Source: Dyadobacter crusticola DSM 16708
GTDB lineage: Bacteria > Bacteroidota > Bacteroidia > Cytophagales > Spirosomataceae
Reading direction: 5' to 3'
Assembly (NCBI RefSeq): GCF_000701505.1
Contig: NZ_KL370788.1
Span: forward strand, 22,239 to 86,238
Length of the DNA stretch: 64,000 bases
Positions 58,266-64,000 of this stretch are shown here, piece by piece (the stretch's first letter is position 1; every line of letters begins with the position of its first letter). A model generated the notes under the pieces. That model saw only the letters and a list, made by a program, of their open reading frames with translations, made no database searches and was not told where the DNA came from. The position numbers were made by a program, and so were the translations under genes.

Positions 58266-60644
58266 ATGAGAAAACTCCTGCTCCCGTTACTTTTCCTGCT
58301 GGTTTCTGTGACCTCCTATAGTCAGCAGCTGCCAAGTTCCGCCAACTACCAGTACAACGACCGCTTCGAACAGCTCGGACCAATGCTGCCGACTCCGAAC
58401 TCGACGCGTGCAGCTTCCGGTGCGCCGGGCCGCGAGTACTGGCAACAACGCGCCGACTACGATATCAAGGCTGAACTCGACGACGACAAACGCCGCATTA
58501 TCGGTTCGGAAACAATTACCTTTTACAACAATTCTCCCGACGACCTGAAATATATCTGGCTGCAACTGGACCAGAACCTTTTCAAAAAAGACGGTATTGC
58601 AGCAATGTCACGCACAGGTGCGATCAATGAGAAGGGAATGACAACCGGCCAGCTGGCCAATCTTAACAATGGAAGAGGCTCTTCGCTGGATCCGGAAGTT
58701 GAGTATGGCTACAACATTACTGCTGTGAAAGACAAAGCAGGTAAGGCGCTTCCGTACAAAATCAATGGCACTATGATGCGCATTGACCTTCCGGCGGTAA
58801 TGAAGCCGGGTACCAACTTCGTTTTTGGGGTAGATTGGAATTACAACATTACTGAGTACTACGGTCGCAGCGGATATGAGTTTTTCCCAAAAGACGGAAA
58901 TGCCAACTACTTCATCGCGCATTGGTTTCCGCGCCTTGCTCCCTATGACGATGTAAATGGCTGGAACCACAAACAGTTCCTCGGCCAGGGAGAATTTGCA
59001 TTGATCTTCGGTAACTATAAAGTCGCCATTACAGTACCCGCCGACCACGTAGTAGCAGCTAGCGGCGAATGCCAGAACTATGCTCAGGTATTGACAGCGA
59101 CACAAAAGCAGCGTCTTAAAAAAGCCGAAACATCGAAGACCCCGGTTTTGATCGTAACCCAGGCCGAAGCAGAAAAGGCGGAAAAGCGGGAAAACAAAAA
59201 TCCGGGCAAGAAAACCTGGATTTACAAAGCTGATAATGTGCGCGATTTCGCCTTCGCAAGCAGCCGGAAGTTTATCTGGGATGCAATGCAAAGCGACGTG
59301 TATAAAAGCGGCCGCAAGATCTGGTGTATGTCCATTTACCCGAAAGAAGGAAATCCGCTTTGGGAACAGTATTCTACGCGGGCAGTGGAGCACACTTTGA
59401 AATCTTATGGAGCACGCACATTTGAATACCCCTACCCTGTTGCGATCTCGTGTCACTCAGTGGCAGGCGGTGGAATGGAATATCCGATGATTAGCTTTAA
59501 TGGTGGTCGGCCCGAAGAAGACGGGACTTACAGCGAAGCGGTGAAGTATGGGATGATCGGCGTGATCATTCACGAAGTGGGCCACAACTTTTTCCCTATG
59601 ATCGTCAATTCCGACGAGCGTCAATGGGCGTGGATGGACGAAGGTTTGAATACCTTCTGCCAATACCTGGCTGAAAAAGAATGGGATTACAACTTCCCGA
59701 CCCGCCGCGGCGAGCCTAATCAGATTACAGATTATATGTCGTCGGACAAATCGGTACTAACCCCGATTATGGCTTCTGCGGAGAATGTGATCGGACTGGG
59801 ACCGAATGCTTACGGAAAACCTGCAACTGCATTGAATATCCTGCGTGAAACGGTAATGGGCCGCGAGCTTTTCGATCACGCATTCAAGGAATACGCCAAC
59901 CGCTGGCGCTTCAAAAGCCCTACACCGGCTGACTTTTTCCGCACCATGGAAGACGCATCGGGAGTTGACCTCGACTGGTTCTGGAAAGGCTGGTTTTATG
60001 GAACCGAGGCTGTTGACCAGGATTTGGTGAGTGTGGATTGGTTCAGCATTGATACTCAAAATCCGGATATCGAAAAAGAACTCGCCCGCCAGGAATTTGC
60101 GCGCAAGCAAAATACAATAAGCAAAATCCAGGATGCAAAAGCCAAAGGCGAAACTGTGGTAGCCCAGGATTCAAGCATGGCAGATTTCTATAACCGTTAC
60201 GATCCATTCAAGGTAACGGCGGCTGACAAGCAAAGATATGAGCAGTACCTGGCTTCGCTTTCGGAAAGTGAGCGAGCATTGATCCAGCAGAATACCAATT
60301 TTTATACACTTTCGGTAAAAAACAAAGGTGGGTTACCGATGCCTGTAATTGTTAAAATGGGCTTTGAAGATGGCACTGACTCGGTTGCAGTATTCCCAGC
60401 GGAAATCTGGCGTTTCAACGACCAGCAGATCAACAAGGTAATCTCTACCAAAAAGAAGGTGGTTCAATGGACGCTCGATCCTTACCAGCAGATTGCGGAT
60501 ATCGATACCGAGAACAACTCATTCCCGCGCGTTTCCAAGCCAACCCGCTTCCAGATCTACAAACAGCAGAGCAGAAAAACACCTAACCCGATGCAAATGG
60601 AAGGTGTCGGAGCCGGAAAAGTCAGCACGGATCCGAAGAAGTAA
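58266..60644 (+). CDS. Secreted M1 family metallopeptidase
   Basis: 792 residues with signal peptide MRKLLLPLLFLLVSVTSYSQ. The zinc motif is His436-Glu-x-x-His440 in VIIHEVGHNFF with Glu459 in WMDEGLNTF, the normal 18-residue spacing. VAGGGMEYPMI upstream is the GAMEN-like exopeptidase motif. The enzyme should be an aminopeptidase of the periplasm or outer surface. It starts 30 bp after HupE and forms a two-gene operon with it. The C-terminal part (DWFSIDTQNPDIEKEL) is Gln/Lys rich and has no recognised domain. A terminator follows the stop. Confidence 0.95.
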   Translation: MRKLLLPLLFLLVSVTSYSQQLPSSANYQYNDRFEQLGPMLPTPNSTRAASGAPGREYWQQRADYDIKAELDDDKRRIIGSETITFYNNSPDDLKYIWLQLDQNLFKKDGIAAMSRTGAINEKGMTTGQLANLNNGRGSSLDPEVEYGYNITAVKDKAGKALPYKINGTMMRIDLPAVMKPGTNFVFGVDWNYNITEYYGRSGYEFFPKDGNANYFIAHWFPRLAPYDDVNGWNHKQFLGQGEFALIFGNYKVAITVPADHVVAASGECQNYAQVLTATQKQRLKKAETSKTPVLIVTQAEAEKAEKRENKNPGKKTWIYKADNVRDFAFASSRKFIWDAMQSDVYKSGRKIWCMSIYPKEGNPLWEQYSTRAVEHTLKSYGARTFEYPYPVAISCHSVAGGGMEYPMISFNGGRPEEDGTYSEAVKYGMIGVIIHEVGHNFFPMIVNSDERQWAWMDEGLNTFCQYLAEKEWDYNFPTRRGEPNQITDYMSSDKSVLTPIMASAENVIGLGPNAYGKPATALNILRETVMGRELFDHAFKEYANRWRFKSPTPADFFRTMEDASGVDLDWFWKGWFYGTEAVDQDLVSVDWFSIDTQNPDIEKELARQEFARKQNTISKIQDAKAKGETVVAQDSSMADFYNRYDPFKVTAADKQRYEQYLASLSESERALIQQNTNFYTLSVKNKGGLPMPVIVKMGFEDGTDSVAVFPAEIWRFNDQQINKVISTKKKVVQWTLDPYQQIADIDTENNSFPRVSKPTRFQIYKQQSRKTPNPMQMEGVGAGKVSTDPKK

Positions 60645-60664
60645 GCTTAGTTTTTTATCCACAT

Positions 60665-60705
60665 AAAAGTCCGTTCCGGCCACTTCGCCAGAGCGGACTT
60701 TTTTT
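60665..60705 (+). terminator. Terminator after the M1 peptidase gene
   Basis: AAAAGTCCG pairs with CGGACTTTT around a 20-base loop, followed by a run of T residues. It lies 20 bp after the stop codon. Confidence 0.85.
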
Positions 60706-60792
60706 ATGCAATTTCAAAATTCATTCTATGTAATTTCAAAGTTTGATCTATGTAATTTCAAAATAGAAGTTATGTAATTTCAAAGTTTGATT
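60705..60792 (+). repeat. Four-unit 22-bp tandem repeat
   Basis: The motif TATGTAATTTCAAA (TATGCAATTTCAAA in the first unit) starts at 60705, 60727, 60749 and 60771, so the period is exactly 22 bp. The second half of each unit varies (AGTTTGATC, ATTCATTC, ATAGAAGT, GTTTGATT-like). There is no unique spacer between units, so it is not a CRISPR array. A period of about two helical turns would put all copies on one face of the DNA. Confidence 0.9.
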
Positions 60793-60858
60793 AGATTAGG
60801 GACTGACATTCAAGTAAATATAAATTGATGTCTTCTAACCAAACCTACGTAGAAAGGG

Positions 60859-61002
60859 ATGTTACTGACCGAACATTTCAAAGGAATGAATTTCTTCAAT
60901 GAGGTAAGTAACGGCCTTGCGGGTACTAAAACGCTTATCTACGGCGGAGATCAAGATCAGAAAAGAACAGACTATTCCGTGCTGGGCTGGCGCAACATTT
61001 AA
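60859..61002 (+). pseudogene. C-terminal fragment of a DUF4143-type AAA ATPase
   Basis: A 47-residue frame (ATG at 60859, TAA ending at 61002) has the sequence HFKGMNFFNEVSNGLAG and GTKTLIYGGDQDQKRTDYSV, ending LGWRNI. This resembles the extreme C-terminus of the AAA ATPases associated with DUF4143, which end in a similar GGD...R...VLxWR pattern. A TAG at 60850 closes the frame upstream, so only the last tenth of the gene remains. It is preceded by the 22-bp tandem repeat and followed after 14 bp by the hydroxyacid dehydrogenase start. It is a relic, not a functional gene. The family assignment rests on the tail pattern only. Confidence 0.5.
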
Positions 61003-61016
61003 CTGAAACCGAAACC

Positions 61017-61964
61017 ATGAACATCGTAATACTTGACGGATATACATTGAACCCAGGCGATCTGGATTGGGCGCCTATTTTGGAGTTGGGCAATGTTGAA
61101 ATATACGACCGTTCCAGGCAGGAAGAGATTGTGGAGCGGGCCAGCGATGCAGATGCGATTCTGGTAAATAAGGTAGTATTATCAGCTGCCACGCTATCCC
61201 AATTACCCAGGTTGAAGTACATTGGCGTTACTGCCACCGGGTATAATAATATCGATATGGAGGCGGCTAAAAAGCAGGGTATTGTTGTCACCAATGTAAA
61301 AGCATACAGTTCCGCGTCGGTTGCCCAGCAAACTTTTGCATTGCTACTCGCGCTCGTCAACCGGGTTGAAACGCACAGCCAAAGCGTTTTTGCAGGAGAA
61401 TGGGCGTCGTCACAGGATTTCAGCTACTCCAAATCGCCGCTTATTGAACTGGCTGGTAAAACAATGGGACTGATCGGCTTAGGAGATATTGGTTCGAATG
61501 TGGCCAGAATCGCACTTGCTTTGGGTATGCGGGTTATCGCTTACAGAAAGCACCCACAGCCGGTAGAAGGAATTGAAATGGTTTCACTGGAAACGCTTTT
61601 TGAAAGTAGCGATGTAGTAAGCCTGCATTGCCCCCTGACTGAGGAGACCAGAGAGATTGTCAACAAAAACAGTTTGGCATTGATGAAAAACAGCGCGCTG
61701 ATCCTCAATACCGGCCGCGGCCCGCTGATCAATGAATCTGACCTGGCCGAAGCGTTGACAAACGGGATTATCGCCGGAGCCGGTCTCGATGTGCTTTCGG
61801 AAGAGCCGCCCAAAAGCACTAATCCATTGTTATCGGCGTCAAATTGTGTGATCACACCGCATGTGGCCTGGGCTACGTTCGAGGCGCGGCAAAGGTTGAT
61901 GCAGTTAACTGCGGAGAATTTACGGGGCTTTCAGAGCGGTGAATCAAAGAATGTAGTTTCCTGA
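61017..61964 (+). CDS. D-2-hydroxyacid dehydrogenase (glycerate dehydrogenase/HprA-like)
   Basis: 315 residues. The NAD-binding motif GLIGLGDIGSNVARIALALGM is followed by ILNTGRGPLINESDLAEAL, and the catalytic Arg-Glu-His set is in NTGRG, GLDVLSEEPP and PHVAWATFEARQRL. The sequence HVAWATFEARQRLM is typical of glycerate/hydroxypyruvate dehydrogenases in the D-2-hydroxyacid family. It would reduce hydroxypyruvate or glyoxylate in the cytoplasm. Only two bases separate its stop from the convergent Lys-rich gene. Substrate is inferred. Confidence 0.93.
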   Translation: MNIVILDGYTLNPGDLDWAPILELGNVEIYDRSRQEEIVERASDADAILVNKVVLSAATLSQLPRLKYIGVTATGYNNIDMEAAKKQGIVVTNVKAYSSASVAQQTFALLLALVNRVETHSQSVFAGEWASSQDFSYSKSPLIELAGKTMGLIGLGDIGSNVARIALALGMRVIAYRKHPQPVEGIEMVSLETLFESSDVVSLHCPLTEETREIVNKNSLALMKNSALILNTGRGPLINESDLAEALTNGIIAGAGLDVLSEEPPKSTNPLLSASNCVITPHVAWATFEARQRLMQLTAENLRGFQSGESKNVVS

Positions 61965-61965
61965 G

Positions 61966-62184
61966 CTACTTCTTTTTGGTCTTCCTTGCCTTTTTCGATT
62001 TGCCGGACTTCTTCTTCTTTTTCCCCCACTTGTTTTTCATGGCCGAATAGGATTTTTTGCTAACCGTCTTTTTGCTTTTTGACCGCGCTATACCTTTCTT
62101 TTTTCGTGCATTGATGTTGTTAACAAGCGAGTTTTTCACTCCGAGCTTGTTCTTTTTTGTATTATGTTTCTTTTTCCCGGCCAT
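61966..62184 (-). CDS. Very lysine-rich small protein, 72 residues
   Basis: 72 residues of which 29 are Lys and three are Arg, with no acidic residues seen. The start (MAGKKKHNTKKNKLGVKNSLVNN) and KSYSAMKNKWGKKKKKSGK are the only non-repetitive stretches. A similar small Lys-rich protein occurs in other Bacteroidota as far as I recall. The composition suggests nucleic-acid binding, as in histone H1-like tails, or a ribosome-associated role. No partner is evident. Its 3' end abuts the convergent dehydrogenase gene, and no good terminator is visible between them. Confidence 0.7.
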   Translation of the reverse strand: MAGKKKHNTKKNKLGVKNSLVNNINARKKKGIARSKSKKTVSKKSYSAMKNKWGKKKKKSGKSKKARKTKKK

Positions 62185-62302
62185 GTTCTCAGGTTTGAAA
62201 AGCTCACGTTAAATTCCCATGCCGCGTGCCTGGGACAGTTTTTGTACAGTGTGGTTTTCAGGTTAATTTTGTTTACTAAAATTCAGATTAAAGCTCTTCC
62301 AC

Positions 62303-62941
62303 TTGAATAACCGACTCGCTATCGTATTATCGGTGCTGTTTCACCCACTGATCCTCACTACTTACCTGTTTGCTTTATTATTCCTGCTTTCCCCGGACCT
62401 CGTTGGCGTCAGCGCATTTGAATTTCCTGCGCTGGTCAGCTTACTGACACTTTTGTTCTTGAACACCTTCGTTGCACCAGCGGTAGTTACCTACTACTTT
62501 ATGAAAATGGGGGTGATTACAAATTTGTATGTCGACGACGTGAATGAGCGGCGGTTGCCTTATCTGGCGACGGTTATCATTTATGGACTGGCCACTTACC
62601 TGTTTGGCTGGCAATTGCAGCCGGTTGGAGAAATGGCGCCCCAGATATCCGTGATACTTGCCAGCGTAACCTTGTCGCTGGTGATCGTTACCTGTGTAAG
62701 CTACTTCTGGAAAATCAGTGCGCATGCAACAGGAATTGGCGGTATGATCGCCCTGCTGGCGGGATTAATGATCCGCTTCGACGAGGCGGCTTTGCTCAAT
62801 CCATTGCTTATCGCGATCTTGCTCGCAGGCCTACTGCTAAGTGCCCGTTTGCAACTGAATGCACACAGTCCCGGACAGGTTTTCGCGGGATTTCTATGCG
62901 GCGTACTGGTGAGCAGCCTGACTGTCTATTTTTACTTCTGA
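62303..62941 (+). CDS. PAP2-like membrane protein
   Basis: 212 residues with about six membrane segments; start TTG at 62303. The motif FWKISAHATGIGG (residues about 136-148) resembles the SGH-type active-site motif of PAP2 phosphatases (His after a small residue), and ARLQLNAHSPGQVFAGFLCG carries the final SRxxxxxHxxxQ-like motif, with His. The first motif (KxxxxxxRP) is weaker: YVDDVNERRLPYLA. Some members dephosphorylate lipids such as phosphatidic acid or undecaprenyl diphosphate. It lies 18 bp upstream of the enoyl-CoA hydratase gene. Confidence 0.78.
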   Translation: MNNRLAIVLSVLFHPLILTTYLFALLFLLSPDLVGVSAFEFPALVSLLTLLFLNTFVAPAVVTYYFMKMGVITNLYVDDVNERRLPYLATVIIYGLATYLFGWQLQPVGEMAPQISVILASVTLSLVIVTCVSYFWKISAHATGIGGMIALLAGLMIRFDEAALLNPLLIAILLAGLLLSARLQLNAHSPGQVFAGFLCGVLVSSLTVYFYF

Positions 62942-62959
62942 TCCAAAAGTCTTGGTCCC

Positions 62960-63739
62960 ATGTACGAAAACATCCTCTTTACCGAAGAAAATGGCATTGC
63001 GCGACTGAGCCTTAACCGGCCTGAGGTATACCACGCCCTGAACCCGCGGCTCATGCAGGAAATAGCAGCGGCTATCACCAAAGTAGCATCAGACGACCGG
63101 ATCCGCGTATTAATCATTACCGCGGAAGGCGACAAGGCATTTTGCTCGGGCGCAGATCTGAAAGAAACCCTGGAAGCCGGTAACACGGCAGAACAGCTGC
63201 TGAAAGACCATTACGAACCAATGATCAATGCGGTACGCGAACTTCCCAAGCCTGTAATATGCAGGTTAAATGGGCTTGCTGTGGGCGCGGGTTGCTCTTT
63301 GGCGTTGGCTTGTGACATCGTGATAGCCAATGAAGAAGCCTACCTGAGCCTCGCATTTGTACAAATCGGCTTAATGCCCGACGCAGGCCTCACATTCTTC
63401 TTACCAAGACTAATCGGAATGGCGAGAACCTTTGAACTGGCGTCAACTGGCAGGAAAGTGCCGGCGAAGGAAGCAGTTGCACTCGGCTTGATCAATAAGG
63501 CGGTACCAGCTGTTGCGCTTGATGAAGAAGTAGACAAGCTGGCCCTCTTTTACGCCACAGCTCCTACCCTCGCGATCGGCACAATGAAGAAAGTCTTAAA
63601 CGAATCTTCCCATTCGGATCTGGCGCGCATGCAGGAACTTGAAAGAGTTAACCAGGAGATCTTATTCCAAAGTGCAGATTGCCGCGAAGGAATTACAGCT
63701 TTCTTGCAGAAAAGAAAGCCTGATTTTCAGGGCAAATAG
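62960..63739 (+). CDS. Enoyl-CoA hydratase/isomerase family protein
   Basis: 259 residues, crotonase fold. KAFCSGADLKE and GLAVGAGCSLALACDIVIAN supply the two oxyanion-hole loops, and FVQIGLMPDAGLTFFLPRLIGMARTFELASTG is typical of isomerases such as PaaG, where the Asp in LMPDAG acts as acid/base. A role in fatty-acid or phenylacetate degradation is possible; no other pathway gene is in the window. It starts 18 bp after the PAP2-like stop, so they are likely co-transcribed. The ATG is well supported by family length. Confidence 0.93.
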   Translation: MYENILFTEENGIARLSLNRPEVYHALNPRLMQEIAAAITKVASDDRIRVLIITAEGDKAFCSGADLKETLEAGNTAEQLLKDHYEPMINAVRELPKPVICRLNGLAVGAGCSLALACDIVIANEEAYLSLAFVQIGLMPDAGLTFFLPRLIGMARTFELASTGRKVPAKEAVALGLINKAVPAVALDEEVDKLALFYATAPTLAIGTMKKVLNESSHSDLARMQELERVNQEILFQSADCREGITAFLQKRKPDFQGK

Positions 63740-63781
63740 CCTCTTACAGATTTTAATGCAAGATTTTATTTATAAATATGC

Positions 63782-63811
63782 TTGTATAATAACACGTCAT
63801 ACCTATCTTTG
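63782..63811 (+). promoter_or_regulatory. Promoter of tRNA-Arg
   Basis: TTG (63782-63784), a 19-base spacer and TATCTTTG (63804-63811) match the Bacteroidota promoter pattern TTG-N19-22-TAnnTTTG; the tRNA begins at 63829. Confidence 0.6.
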
Positions 63812-63828
63812 CAGTCCGATTACGGAAG

Positions 63829-63902
63829 GGTTTCGTAGCTCAATTGGATAGAGCACCTGACTACGGATCAGGAGGTTTGGGGTTCGAATCCCTACGAGAC
63901 CA
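63829..63902 (+). tRNA. tRNA-Arg (anticodon ACG)
   Basis: A complete cloverleaf: acceptor GGTTTCG pairs with CGAGACC (one G-U pair), D arm GCTC-AATTGGATA-GAGC, anticodon arm CCTGA-CTACGGA-TCAGG with anticodon ACG, a 5-base variable loop, and T arm TGGGG-TTCGAAT-CCCTA. The discriminator base is A and CCA is not encoded. It decodes CGU. Confidence 0.95.
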
Positions 63903-63912
63903 CTTGAAGGTC

Positions 63913-63937
63913 AAAAGCATCTGAGAAATCAGGTGCT
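63913..63937 (+). terminator. Terminator after tRNA-Arg
   Basis: AAAAGCATCTGA and TCAGGTGCTTTT form a 12-bp stem with one G-U pair around GAAA, followed by T residues. Confidence 0.85.
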
Positions 63938-63956
63938 TTTTTATTTACTAACAGAA

Positions 63957-63980
63957 TGACTACGGATCAGGAGGTTTGGG
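63957..63980 (+). repeat. Second copy of a tRNA-Arg segment (att-like)
   Basis: 24 bases starting TGACTACGGATCAGG and ending GGTTTGGG are identical to 63858-63881 within the tRNA (anticodon arm and variable loop). The spacing is 99 bp. The sequence after it (63981-64000) is very GC rich (CCGGGCGGCCGGTGCCGTTC), unlike the rest of the window. It may be an attachment-site repeat of an integrated element outside the window. Confidence 0.6.
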
Positions 63981-64000
63981 CCGGGCGGCCGGTGCCGTTC

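Noticed and set aside
58608..59456. Long open frame on the minus strand inside the M1 peptidase gene
   Set aside because: It mirrors the codon pattern of the M1 gene and encodes a Cys/Phe-rich product without any motif.
60705..60792. CRISPR array
   Set aside because: The four repeat units follow each other at a 22-bp period without unique spacers, and no cas genes are near.
63957..63980. Second tRNA-Arg gene
   Set aside because: Only the anticodon arm and variable loop are present; the acceptor, D and T arms are missing.

Overview
The window looks like chromosomal DNA of a Bacteroidota member, most likely order Cytophagales and plausibly a Dyadobacter/Spirosomaceae-type genome. The genus is inference; the phylum rests on a SusC/SusD pair, PorU and PorV of type IX secretion (T9SS), proteins with T9SS-type C-terminal domains, PspC/DUF2807 proteins, DUF4290 next to murA, a MurA with Asp in place of the usual catalytic Cys, and TAnnTTTG (-7) promoter boxes. 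No prophage, CRISPR array, insertion sequence or large island lies inside the window, but its right edge shows a tRNA-associated direct repeat.

Region by region. 1-12 kb: an aminopeptidase P cut by the window edge, a decayed VapBC-like toxin-antitoxin pair, then a long minus-strand block combining peptidases (M28, DUF885), an APC permease and the four enzymes that turn trans-4-hydroxy-L-proline into 2-oxoglutarate (epimerase, FAD-dependent D-hydroxyproline dehydrogenase, deaminase, 2-oxoglutarate semialdehyde dehydrogenase). It reads as a locus for using collagen-like or hydroxyproline-rich peptides. 12-22 kb: an orphan small gene, a Gfo/Idh/MocA oxidoreductase, a 14-bp LacI-type palindrome, a SusC/SusD pair and a secreted SGNH-like esterase candidate with a T9SS C-terminal domain. 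22-30 kb: housekeeping and envelope genes (AIM24, GltX, RidA, thioesterase, outer-membrane beta-barrel) and a PadR-PspC-DUF2807 envelope-stress-like operon with a recognisable promoter and operator. 30-40 kb: folA, a PorU-like C25 peptidase, DUF4290, murA, two tandem paralogous small membrane proteins behind a long hairpin, a DUF1080 protein and a photolyase.

40-51 kb: a catalytically dead M16 homologue, PorV, PorU, a SprT-like metalloprotein, a small Thr/Asp-rich lipoprotein, a bacterial GGGP synthase, three small membrane proteins and hisIE-hisF-hisA-hisH. In front of hisH there is a 21-residue leader ORF with the run HHFHHSH, followed by a terminator hairpin and an overlapping alternative pairing: a complete-looking his attenuator. 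51-64 kb: an M14 carboxypeptidase, a TonB-dependent receptor with its lipoprotein partner, HupE/UreJ plus M1 peptidase, an exact-period 22-bp tandem repeat beside an ATPase fragment, a D-2-hydroxyacid dehydrogenase, a very lysine-rich small protein, a PAP2-like membrane protein, an enoyl-CoA hydratase and tRNA-Arg(ACG). A 24-nt piece of that tRNA is repeated about 100 bp downstream, next to abruptly GC-rich sequence at the window edge.

The best candidates for something undescribed are the his attenuator (51.3-51.5 kb), the tandem small membrane proteins with their leader hairpin (36.4-37.2 kb) and the tRNA-Arg direct repeat. A repeat family related to GGCTTTCGGCTGTCGGC occurs at several places and appears to have been read into the N-terminus of one enzyme.
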